A stretch of DNA of 64,000 nucleotides, taken from the NCBI RefSeq assembly GCF_910594005.1, contig NC_057820.1, forward strand, positions 1,493,001-1,557,000. Reading direction: 5' to 3'. The notes beneath the pieces were generated by a model. That model saw only the letters and a list, made by a program, of their open reading frames with translations. It searched no databases and was not told the DNA's origin. This DNA comes from Cervus elaphus (lineage: Eukaryota > Chordata > Mammalia > Artiodactyla > Cervidae). The translations under genes and the position numbers were made by a program. Each line of letters begins with the position of its first letter. Position 1 is the stretch's first letter. This document shows positions 1 to 10,720 of the stretch, one piece after another.

Positions 1-170
1 AGGGGGACTCTCTCCTGTGTGTGGGGAGGGGGGACCCTCTCTTGTGTGTGGAGGGAGGGGGACCCTCTCCTGTGTGTGTGGGAGGGGGGACCCTCTCTCG
101 TTTGTGGAGGGAGGGGGGACCCTCTCTTGTGTGTGGGGAGGGGGACCCTCTCCTGTGTGGGGGGCGGGGG
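1..170. repeat. GC-rich minisatellite, about 28-bp unit
   Basis: About six imperfect head-to-tail copies of a roughly 28-bp unit are visible. Each contains the core gaccctctc, then a tgtgtgtgg stretch and a run of G. The array begins at or before the window edge, so its full length is unknown. The open frames across it on the plus strand are a by-product of the repeat. It lies in ZFYVE28 intron 1. Confidence 0.9.
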
Positions 171-860
171 CATCCCCAGGCCCCAGCTGACAGCTCTCAC
201 ACCTGCTGTAATGAGAACGGCTCGGTGAGAGTCCAGCAAGTGTCGTCACGTCAGGGTCACTGGCTCCCCCCTCGCTGTGGCCTCCCCTGCCCAGGAACGG
301 AATTGGGGTGTTGGCATCAGCAGAAGTCCTCAGGAGCGAGGCCCCCCTCCACCTGGACACAGCTCCCCGACGTCTGTGAGCACAGCCAGGATGGGACCCG
401 ACAAAGCCGTGATGCCCGCCCGCCCCGCCGGGCCCTGCTGACCCACCCGGGGCCCTGTGCTGGCCTCCTGATTTATTTGACAGCGCCACTCCCGGAAACT
501 CTCTCCAAAGCCTGAGCATAAATTTAAGACATCCAGACACATAAAAACTGGCAATTACGACCACACTAAACGCGGATTCTATCAGGAAAGGCAAATTAAA
601 AGCTTTCAAAACGTTCATTTCCCAATTAGCTTCTCAAGGTCAACTCCTAATAACGACGACCTCAAGCACAGTCGCCCCACGGAAGTCAATCCTGGAGGCA
701 AAGAAGGAGCCCAGGACGGCCAACCAGCGGAGCAGCTCCGCATGTGCCTGGAACCTCCATCCCAAACCCCATGCAGTCCCGCGGGGGTGACAGCCCAGAG
801 CCTCCTGGTCAGGGGTCTCCCCAGGGCGGACCCTCTGCACCTTGGCAGACGGGAGTTTAC

Positions 861-1160
861 TGAAAGTGAAAGTCGCTCAGTTGTGTCGGACTCTTTACGA
901 CCCAGTGGACCGGACTCTACTTTCCATGGAATTCTCCAGGCCAGGGTACTGGAGTGGGTAGCCAGATCTTCCCAACCCAGGGATGGAACCCAGGTCTTCC
1001 TCATTGCAGGCGGATTCTTTACCCTCTGAGTCACCAGGGAAGCCCAAGAATACTGGAGTGGGTGTCCCATCCCTTCTCCAGGGGATCTTCCTGACCCAGG
1101 AATCAAACCCAGGTCTCCTGCATTGCCGGCAGATTCTTCATCAACTGAGCTATCAGGGAA
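861..1160 (-). mobile_element. BovA2-type dimeric SINE
   Basis: Two BovA-like monomers sit in tandem. The first starts near the gtcgctcag motif and ends at caccagggaagcc. The second repeats the tactggagtggg / ccaggggatcttcc / ctcctgcattg / gagctatcaggg order. The tRNA-like head reads on the minus strand. This is a ruminant-specific SINE and is noncoding. Confidence 0.9.
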
Positions 1161-4100
1161 CAATGACTGAGAGGTATAAAACAGGCAGAACTCTCAAAAA
1201 AGTACATTAGTTTTACATTTTTCTTTCTGATCAGGTGGACCACGTGTGTGATTTGGGAGAAAGGCTGTTCAAGGCCAGGGTTTACAGACAATCCTTTACG
1301 GAGAAGAAAAGTAACGGGGCTGCCAGGAAGACCACCGAGCAGCCCAAGGACCCTCCGTCTTACAGTCACCCAAATGCAACCGCATTTCACTGCACACAGG
1401 GCAGCCTTTCCTCCCGTCTCTCAGTTCCTGACGGGACTCAAAGAGAACACTGTCAAAGGGGCCCTGCCTCCTCACTGCTCCGCCAACTTCACACCCTGTC
1501 CCCCCCACCCAGCGCCCAGCCACCAGCGGAGACGTCTTTGGCCTGAGTGTACAGAGAAACGCCTGGCGGATGTCTCAGCAGGAGGGATTTCCAGAAATGC
1601 AGCGAACAATCACTCCCAAGTCCCCAGGAAAGAAAAGGCTTTATCCCTTTGCAGATCCAGGCAAAACAGACAGGGCTCTTCTCCCATCTCCCTCTAAAAA
1701 AACCACAGTCCACGTCCTCTCGCCACCAAAGGCGTCCTCCCGACCCCGAGAGTCGACAGGTTCTCGCGGCAGAGCCCCAGAGGCTGAGGGCAGGCGCCCG
1801 ATCTTCCAGCCCCGCTGTGGAAACGGGCCTCCGGCATCTCCTGGCCAGAACACGCCCCACAGACCGCCGAACCCTGCAGTGCGACATCCTCTGGGCTGCA
1901 ATTCTCCAGGAGGTGGGCCATGGGCCACATGGGGCCCGGAAACAGGCTGCACAAAAGTTAAGTGACCCAGCAGTCACCGAGAGTTGTGCGGGAGGCACCC
2001 GACAGGCAGGGAGCACCCCGCCAGGTCCACGGCCCCACAGAGCTACCTGCACCCCAGGTGCCGGCTCACACGGCCCCTTTAACACAGGCTGTCGTTGCCG
2101 TATGTTGTCCTGAAATGTATTTTTGGCCATTCCTAACTCTATAAAAAGGACGTCACGCGTCTGCGGTATTTTGGGACTGGCTGTTGATTTGTCACATACT
2201 GCGTGTTCTGCCCTTCGTGGACGATTCCACCGCGGACCCAGGAGGCAGAGGTCAGTGCCCCGCAGCTGCCCTGACCAATGACAAACTCAGCGACGACAAC
2301 AGCAAGCATCTTGTCTTCCAGGGAATTCTGGAGGGCGCCATCCCGGCTGGGGGCTCAGTGGGCTGAGACCAAGGGGCCCGGAGGGCTGCTCCCTCTGTAG
2401 GGTCTTGGAGAGAGTCTCCTTGCCTTTTCCGGCTTCTGGACACCCCGCCCTCTCTGCCCTGAGGCCAGTTCCACCATCTGAGGCCAGTGGCGTGTGTCTC
2501 AGACGTCCCTTCCATGGTCACGGCTCCTGCGGCCCTTGGCCCACTTCCACTAGGAGGGCACTGCGGTCACCCTGGGCCCATGGGTGCCGCAGGGGCTCCT
2601 CACCACTTTAAGGCCGACCAATCGCAGCTCGGCTCCCCCTGCAGCCTTCCCTCCACCTGGGCACGTGACCTGAGATACAGGCTCGGAGCCCAGGATGTGG
2701 ACGCCCGCGGGGACCACGACTCTGCCGGCCGCGGGCAGTGTTTCTGGGTCACCCCCATTCACGCCCTGCAGCCGGGCCACAGATCTGGGGACCACCGTGC
2801 CCAGCCCCTCCGCAGAGGATGCCTTCATGGCAGCCGGATGGGAGGAGGCAGCTCTCGCTACGGACAGGCCTTCTGGCCCCAGGACCCTTGGGTGCTGAGC
2901 ACGTCCTCAGCGGGTGGTGGGGCTGCAATGGGCAGGTCAGCCCTGCACGCAGGTCACGGGGGGCTCCAGCTCGTGCCCCCGAGGGGTGAGTGTGTCCAGC
3001 TCACAGTACCCACACGGAGGGGCCCGGGGTCTGGACGGTGGCACACGGGGTCTGCAGTCCTGGGGACAGTCACGGGCCGGGTGTACACACTTTGATTACG
3101 GGGTCCTGGTCAGAGGTGTCGGGCTCTGATGCCAGCGCAGTTTCAGTGGAAGAGCCGGAGATCTCTCCAAGGCCAAGGTCAAGGCCAGCCTCCTGACCTC
3201 TCTGACCTTCTCATTCAAAACCCAACCTCATTCAGCAGAGAAGGGCCTCTCTTCTCTCCTAGAAGTGGAGCAAAACCACGCAGCTACAGCGGAGACCCAT
3301 GGCATGAAGCCCCCTTTTGTCCAAGGGCTGCAAAGACCCGTTTCCAAGGGAATCATCCATATTCTCTGATCAGCCTGGAACGTCTGAGTTCCCGCGTCCC
3401 CGAGCCCAGCAGTCCCACCAGCCTCCTGCCATGAGGACCAGTCACTGTTACTTTCACGCACGCCCCAGAAAAAGCTGCAGCTCCCGCTCGCCACTTCCTC
3501 TGGTCCAGATTTTAACAGTCTAATAAAGGAGGAGTCCAGACAGTGCACCTAACATTTCATGAGAACTGCTTAATTATATGGCTTATTTTCCAAGAACAGG
3601 TGACAAGGCAAAAAACCCAAAAGGAAGCCTTTTTTAACAGCTTGATCATGGCACTCGGGCTGAGCGGCGGGACTGGCCGAGGCCCAGGGCTCAGCCTTTG
3701 TGGCCCCTCACACTGGGCTGGACGCCTCGTCGTGGACTTGGGGGCGGGAAGCAAGGCCTTCCTGAGGGTCACCCCCACCCGAGCTGTTCTGAAGCCAAGG
3801 TCACCTGGAGCGCCAGGCCAGACCTGGTGAAGGTACTGCCCCAGGAAGGAACACACCCATCGCATCGCGCCAGGGAACCAGGAGGGTAGGGGCCCTAGAG
3901 GGGAGCCGGGGTCGCTGTGAGCAGGGGGGGGCGTGCTGTGCACGGCTCCATGCTGGGCCGCGCCCCCATCTGCCACCCACTGGAGGCCAGCAGGACACGC
4001 CCCCTCCACATTGTAGCCACAAGAACACATCTCCAGACACCGCCAAACGTCCCCTAAGGGTTGAGATTACTCTGCTGAGAGCCATTGGATCAGACAGAAA

Positions 4101-4344
4101 TCAGGGCCTCCCGGGAGGTGGAATTGGAAGGCGGAATCGAGGAGGGAGGAGCCGTCCTGGCAGAGGGGACCCTGAGGTGGAGATGCTGCCTGAGCCCAGA
4201 GGGGCTTCGGGGGGGGGCCCGTGGGGCCGGAGGTCCCAGGGGCGCCTGACCCCCACACCCCGGGAATGCAGGCTTTACAATGAGATGGGTGGCAGGGGCT
4301 CTGGGCAGAGCGACATCAGAACTGTGTGTTTAAAAGATGATCCC

Positions 4345-4605
4345 GGGGCTTCCCTGGCGGTCCAGTGGTTAAGAACCTGCCTTGCAAAAAAAAAAAAAAA
4401 AGAACCTGCCTTGCAATGCAAGGGACACAGGTTTGATCCCTGGTCCGGGAAGATCGCACGTGTCCCGGGGCAGCTGAGCCCTGAGTGACAGCTCCTGAAG
4501 CCCTGGAGCCCTGGGACCTGGATCCCACATGCCACAACCACGCGTTCCCATGTCAAAACTAAGACCTGGTGGAGCCAAACAAATAAAATAAAATAAAATA
4601 AAAAA
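4345..4605 (+). mobile_element. CHR-type (tRNA-Glu) SINE with internal A tract and A-rich tail
   Basis: The tRNA-Glu-like head (gcttccctggcggtccagtgg, B box like ggtttgatccc) is followed by the body (gtccgggaagatc, cccacatgccacaac) and an aataaaataaaat tail. A run of 16 A at 4386-4401 interrupts the head and is flanked by a duplicated 16-bp stretch (see findings). The body is diverged, so the copy is old. Confidence 0.85.
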
Positions 4606-4739
4606 ATGATTCGGCTGCTGTGTTAAGACCAGCTTAGGGTGGGTGGGGGCCAGGGGCAGGAGGAGGCTGCAGCCCATTAGGGGCTCCTGTGAGGAACAGC
4701 AGAGGCGTCAGAAGGGGTCGTCCCCCAGAAACACTTTTA

Positions 4740-5170
4740 TTACTTATGAATTTAAATTGCAGCGACACACACACAAGATCTACATCTAACCATTTCTGAG
4801 TGCACACGTCAGGGGCATGGGGTGCGTTCACATTTCTGTGCAGCCGTCACCACCGTCCCTTCCAGGCTGTTCATCTTGTGAAACTGGAACTCCGTCCCCA
4901 TCACACAGTGACCCCTATTCCCCGCCCTCCCCGCCCCGGCAACCACCCTTCTCCTGCACCCCAAGGAGCCTGGCCACTCTAACCGCCTCTTGTGAGAGGA
5001 ATCATACAGGATGTGGCTTTGTGCCAGGCACGTTTCACTCGGTAACACAGAAGTTCACCCGAGTTGTGGCAGGCGTTGGAATTCGCTTCCTGGTTATGGC
5101 TGAGTCATATGTGTACCTACCACACCTGCCGTCCATCCGTCCCTCGATGGTCGCTTGGAATAGTGCTGCT
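4740..5170 (-). mobile_element. Old L1 3' region fragment (antisense)
   Basis: The order of motifs matches the antisense 3' end of old mammalian L1 copies: a gcagccgtcaccacc block, a gaaactggaactccgtcccc block, a cactctaaccgcc block, a tggctgagtcatatg block and a gtccatccgtccctcgatgg block. It is diverged and has no usable coding capacity. Similar fragments occur at 7170-7255, 14610-15110 and 37535-37830. Confidence 0.7.
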
Positions 5171-5316
5171 GTGAAAGGCCGCAGGGCACGCCCGCCATCT
5201 CCTGGATGCTCACTGTCTGCCCTCGCCAGAACAGACACCACCGTCTGTCACCTCTGATGATGACCGAGAAGACTGGGGGAGATCGGGACAGGGCAGGGGA
5301 CAACCCTGGACAGGGC

Positions 5317-5912
5317 AAGGGGGTGACGATCCAGTCCAAAGGGTGGGGTGGGATCCAGGATGCAAGGGGGATGGGATCCAGTGTAGAGGGGGGTAGGATC
5401 CAGTGTATAATGGGGGGTTGGATCCAGTGAAGGGGGTAGGATCCAGTGTGTAGGGGGGTGAGATTCAGGGTATAATAGGGTGTTGGATCCAGTGTATAAG
5501 GAGGTGGGTTCCAGTGTAGAAGGGGGTGGGAGACAGTGTATAATAGGGGGTAGGATCTAGTGTGTAAGGGGGTGAGATCCAGTGTAGGAGGGGGGGGGTG
5601 GGATCCAGTGTGTAAGGGGGTGGCATCCAGTGTATAACAGGGGGTTGGATCCAGTGTATAAGGAGGTGGGATCCAGTGTGTAAGGGGGTGAGAGCCAGTG
5701 TATAATGGGGTGTTGGATCCAGTGTATAAGGAGGTGGGTTCCAGTGTAGAAGGGGGTGAGAGCCAGTGTATAATGGGGTGTTGGATCCAGTGTATAAGGA
5801 GGTGGGATCCAGTGTAGAAGGGGGTGAGAGCCAGTGTATAACGGGGGGTTGGATCCAGGGGATAAGCTGGGGCGGTTAGATTCAGTGTGTGAGGAGGGTG
5901 GGATCCAGGCGG
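5317..5912. repeat. Minisatellite of 33-36-bp units around ggatccagtgtata
   Basis: Roughly 16 or more copies of a unit built from gtgggatccagtgta plus a variable aagggggt/taatggggt part run head to tail. A higher-order alternation is visible: units with taaggagg, agaagggggtgagagc and taatggggtgttgg recur in the same order. The long minus-strand frames rich in His, Pro and Thr that cross it are artefacts of the repeat, because all frames stay open. Confidence 0.92.
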
Positions 5913-6728
5913 CAGGGGAGGCGGGCTGCCTACGATGCTCCAGGCCCCTCCTTCCATCTGAAGGTGGACTCTCTCCCTCCTTGGACCCGGGTTGACCCCT
6001 GACCCGCTGGGGCCGAGGGAACACAGCCAGCGCCCCTGCGTGAGTGCCCAGCGCCCTCCTGCACCGGCTCCTCTCTTGGACCCCTGGCCCCATGCAGGGG
6101 CTGAGCATGGGAGACCCACGGAGACAGAGGCTGTCCCAGCACAGGGCCGAGGAGTGTGTTCCAGACGAGCCTGCCTCCCTTCTGGGGGTGGGCGGAGGGG
6201 TGAGATCACTCAGCCGCTGTACCTTCAGCCCCCCGCAGCCACAAGAGAAGACCACAGAGCCGGCAGTTTGAGTGCAGACGTTTATTTCCCACCGTCTGGA
6301 AGCCAGGTGTCCGGGGTTGAGCCAACAGCAGGGCCAGTTCCCGCAGCCTGGCTCTCGGCGTGTGCCCCCGCGGGGACAGCTCTCCGCAGGCAGGCTGGAC
6401 GGCGCCCCCCTCGGACGGCACCTGTCCTTAACGGCCTCCAAGAGGCCCACCTCCAAACGCGGCCACGCTGGGGCCAGGGCTGCTTGAGAGCCTGGGGGAC
6501 ACTCCTCAGCCCACAGCACCCCGACCACCGTCCTGTCACTGAAAAGATTTTCTAGAAGCTCCATCTGCTCCTCTTTGCAAGACCCCACACACCCCACGGC
6601 AGGCTCCAGGGCCCTCGAAGTTGTGCTGAGTTAAACAGCCCTCTTTTTTTACAGAAAGTTTGAACTGCCCTATAATGACAACAAGCAGACCAGCATTAGT
6701 CTGGAGGGGGTGGAGGGGGGTGGGACCA

Positions 6729-6748
6729 AGCGGGGGGGGGGGGGGTGC
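6729..6748 (+). repeat. Poly(G) tract
   Basis: A run of about 15 G follows a G-rich stretch on the plus strand (tggaggggg repeats upstream). It is a simple repeat likely to be length-polymorphic. No associated gene is seen. Confidence 0.8.
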
Positions 6749-7169
6749 AGGGCGGCAGGTGGACCCCTGGGGGGACAGTCACACTGTCTTCATCATGGGG
6801 AGGCTTTCACAGGTGTCAGACGCCCACTTGAAACGTGTGTTCACTGTCCACCAATCACACCTCCGAGAAGCTGCTTACAAGTCGCTATTTCTATTTGCTG
6901 TTTTGGTCTCAGGAACTTACAGACTCACATGCACAGAGGGTCGGGTGCACCTTCGCCCACTCGGCCCCTGGCAGGGACCCCGGCTGAACCGCAGAGCCCA
7001 CGGTAACCAGGATGTTGAGACCGGCTGCCTGTCTCAGCTGCCCTCCCGTCCGCCCGCGCACTGCAAGTGTGACAAGGGCCGTGCACACCCATCCCACATG
7101 TGGGTCCCCGGGTCCACCCCACAGCCGAGACACGCAACCACTCCATCGTCCTGCCAGTGTTTCAAGAAA

Positions 7170-7255
7170 TACGAACCATGGCAAAATGCACATAAGAAAA
7201 AATTTACCATCCTAACCCTTTATAGGAGTACAGCTTATTGGCATGAAGTACATTG
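7170..7255 (-). mobile_element. Short old L1 fragment (antisense)
   Basis: The stretch with atttaccatcctaaccc, ataggagtacagc and ggcatgaagtacattg matches the same antisense L1 3' region seen more completely at 37535-37830. The BovA element that follows appears to interrupt it. Confidence 0.6.
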
Positions 7256-7470
7256 CGTGTGCCAAGCCGCTTCAGTCGTGTCCAACTCTTTGAGACCCCA
7301 TGGACCGTAGCCTGCCAGGCTCCTGTGTCCACGGATTCCCAGGCAAGAATACTGGAGTGGGCTGCCATGCCCTCCTCCAGGGGATCTTCCCGACCCAGGG
7401 ATCGAACCCAGGTCTCCTGTGACTCCTGCGTTGCAGGTAGATTCCTTACTGCTGAGCCACCGGGGAAGCC
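7256..7470 (-). mobile_element. BovA/Bov-tA SINE
   Basis: Hallmarks are cttcagtcgtgtcc, ctttgagaccccatgg, aagaatactggagtggg, ggatcttcccgaccc and gagccaccggggaagcc. The tRNA-like head is at the right end, so the element is on the minus strand. It is noncoding. Confidence 0.92.
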
Positions 7471-8640
7471 TGCCTCAATAAAGCCCCTTAAAAGTTTTCT
7501 GCTTTTTTTGAAAGAAAGTTTTCAAAAGCCTGGACTTAGGGAGCAGGTGCTGGCTCTCCTCCAAGCAGGGTCCTGAGTCACAGCCCCTTTCCAGCCCCAG
7601 GGGACAGAGGGGACCCCTGCTGGCTCATATCTGTCTCCAGCCCTCAGTGCCCCCTTTGCTGAGGTCACCCCCAAGACCCCTCACTGGTCAGCATGCGGTC
7701 TAGAGAGGCAACCTCCCAGGATCAGAGTGTCTGGAAGGAAGACCCCAGGACGTCACACCTGCGGGGTTATGTGCAGAGACCCGCAGAGTCCCACACGCTG
7801 ACCCACCGCTCCACGAAGGCCCTCAGCCTCTGGCCTCTGCAGGGCGGCTTCAGGAAGCCCATCGCCCGGGCTGCACGGCCCTGTCCTGCATGTCCTGCGG
7901 GCCTGGGAGCCAGAGGACAGGCTTCAGGGAGCCTCCTGGCTGTTTCTGACCTCCTGGGAAATGATGCCATCAGGAGGGCAAGCCAGGATCCCGCAGGGTC
8001 ACAGGGAGGGGCCCCTGCAGCTTTCAGCTGGCTCAACTCTCCCATGGCCTGACCCAGAGAAAACCCCTGACCCTTCCCTCCTGGCAGCCGGCTTTATCCC
8101 TGGTGAGAACACACCACACGAGGCGCCTCTGTGGCCTTCGCCGACGCCAAAGTCCCAGACCAAGGCCAGACCAGTACCGACCCAAGGGATGTCTGTTGAA
8201 TGAACCAACGATCATCTCAACTGCCGTTCTGAGATGGTTCGGAGGGGCTCCCTGCTCCCGGTCTCCCTCACTCACGTCCAAGCGTTCTTGGGGGAGGGCA
8301 GAAGGAAGCAGGCCAGGCCGGTGCCTGTAGACGCGGCACCGTACATCCTCCCCAGAACAGAGCCCCAGGGAGGTGCTCCCAGGCGGGCGGCGGGCAGGCC
8401 CTACAGTGCCCGGGGCTCTGCCTCATCACTTAGCATCTGCTCAGGCAGGGCCCTCCCCCGTGGAGAGGGCTGGATTCTTCGGGGTCCTGGGCACTCCACA
8501 CGAGCTTGCTGGCTTCTCCAGGGGGCACACAGCCCTGAACCACCCCCCCCCCCCCGCCATGGTTCCAGAGCTTCAGCGACCTCAAGAGCCTTCAAAGGCC
8601 TCGGAGAACCACCGGTAGGATGACCTGATGGCACGTCCTT

Positions 8641-8700
8641 CATGCATGTGAAGGGCCCTGGGGTTAATTCACTCATCCACGTGAAGGGCCTCGGGATTAA
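8641..8700. repeat. Two-copy 33-bp tandem duplication
   Basis: The segments 8641-8667 and 8674-8700 share the catN(5)gtgaagggcc and gg.ttaa order with a 33-bp offset. It is small and diverged, with no clear function. Confidence 0.55.
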
Positions 8701-10398
8701 GTGTATTTAGATGTTGTTGGTCCATCACAGAACATTTAGAAGCATCGAAGGGGACACAACGATCTCCATTAAGCAGGTGATAAAATACACACACGACACT
8801 CATCTCTTTGCACTTATTCAAACACGGGGGTTTGAGCAGCTGTGACCCCACGGCAACGGGTGTCGCAGACTGCCCTGGAGGAGGGTCCCGGAGGTCACCA
8901 GCCATCCTGGGCTTGGCTGGAGGGAGCAAGTCCGGGGCAGCCCGTCAGAGCTGTTCGTTCGGGTGGACCGATGCCCGGCTTTGCCCACGAAGAGCCTGGG
9001 GCGCTGCTGTGACATGCCAGAGCAGAGACGGGGTGGAACGGTCACCTCGGGGAGACAGCCCAGGTACAGCCAGGGGCGCCCCACCCACACGACCCCCCGC
9101 AGTGAATCCTGATCTCTGAACTAAGAGGGACTTTTCACGTGGGGCTTGAGGGGAACCTCTAGGGGGCAGATGACAGGAGGTGAAGGCGTTAGCTGCCCCC
9201 CAGGGAGCCACTGCCGTGGGCCAGGCTGCAGGGACCACGGACGTGCTGGCCGATGCGGCTGGGTGGGCGACCCCTGGCAGAGCCAAGGGCTCCGCTGACG
9301 CCCAGCAGATGGTCCCTGAAGACACCCGTTCAGCCCCAAACCACAGCCCTCAGATTCTGCCTGGGTGCTCCTGGTTATGGAGGGTGGGGGGACAGAGCTG
9401 GTCTCCAGGCTGGAGGCTACGGGGATGCCTGGGATCAAAGAGGACCCGAACCCAGAACACTGGGGGAAGCTAGCACGAGTGGGAATTCCCAACGCACGGC
9501 TGGCTGTACCAGCCCAGAGCTTGGCCACCTCTCCGGGCCGGTGCTGCGTAATCTCACCGTTGGGGTCCCACGACCCGGTCGGGCCACCAAACCCAGGTGC
9601 GCAGATGGAGGTGGGTGCTCTTAGTGCCCAGGTTCTGAGGAGACTCTTCCCTCTCTCCCCCCAGTCTGGGGCAATCCCAGTGATCTCGGGCCTATAGAAG
9701 CATCACCCCCTCCCTGTCTCCGTCTTCACATGCCTCCCCTCCCCGTGCACCCAAACGTCCCCTTCTCACAGGGACTCCAGTCCTGTTGACGCAGGGCCCA
9801 CCCTGAGGACAACACTTTAACCAGGTCGTCTACAAAGACCCTGCTTCTAAATAAGATCCCGGTCATGGGCGCAGGGGTCAGGGCCTGAACAGTCTCGAGG
9901 GGTACACAGTCCAACCTGCAGGGGCTGGCCATGCAGACCCCACAATGCCCAGGGGTGCCCGCACCCCTCAGACGCAGAGGATTTTAAGCCTGCTGTTAGG
10001 ACCCAGGCAGGTCTGGGCCTCAGGCCTCCAGCCGCAGCCCCCGCTCCTGCCCAGGCATCCTCTCTGGCTTTCAGGAGCCCCTGCCTGCCCTGCCCACACC
10101 GTGCTGCCCCACCCGGCGTGCCCACAGCCCGGTCCCATCCCTCCAAGGACAGGGAACCACGTCTGGCTCCTCATCGCATCCGACACACCCGCTCTGTGTG
10201 GGCATGTGAGCTGGTGCAGCGCTCTCTTCTGGGGGTGCTGACTGCCTGCCCCCACCCCCCCGGCGCCCCCCACTGCCCCCGATCCCCAGCACCCACTGCC
10301 ATCCGCCCCACCGGGCGCCTGTGGCAAGGGCCCAGCTTCTCCTGAGAGGGAGCCCGCTCTGGCCAGACCCAGACGCGGAGTGAGGACTCCGCCCCTCC

Positions 10399-10720
10399 AG
10401 TTCAGTTCACTTCAGTCGCTCAGTTGTGTCCGACTCTGTGACCCCATGAACCGCACCACGCCAGGCCTCCCTGTCCACCACCAGCTCCCGGAGTCCACCC
10501 AAACCCATGTCCATCGAGTCTGTGATGCCATCCAACCATCTCATCCTCCGTCGTCCCCTTCTCCTCCTGCCCTCAATCTTTCCCAGCATCAGGGTCTTTT
10601 CCAATGAGTCACATCAGGTGGTCAAAGTATCGGAGTTTCAGCTTCAGCATCAGCCCTTCCAATGAACACCCAGGGCTGATCTCCTTTAGGATGGACTGGT
10701 TGGAGCTCCTTGCAGTCTCC
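10399..10720 (-). mobile_element. BovB (RTE) LINE 3' fragment, antisense
   Basis: Read on the minus strand, it encodes the C-terminal tail of the BovB reverse transcriptase polyprotein (EKTLMLG, RRRMRWLDGITDSMD motifs), then the 3' end rich in actgaactga. It is 5'-truncated, and only about 320 bp remain. BovB is an RTE-clade non-LTR retrotransposon that spread horizontally into the ruminant lineage (established knowledge). Confidence 0.9.

Noticed and set aside
1489..2130. Frames of about 190-215 codons on both strands
   Set aside because: GC-rich sequence depletes stop codons. The two strands overlap antiparallel with no recognisable family, and the region lies in the ZFYVE28 intron.
5094..6597. 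Minus-strand frames of about 350-370 codons with repeated HTGSHPL and LDPTP-like blocks
   Set aside because: They are minisatellite translation. The same repeat is open in more than one frame and the flanks show no homology or splice signals.
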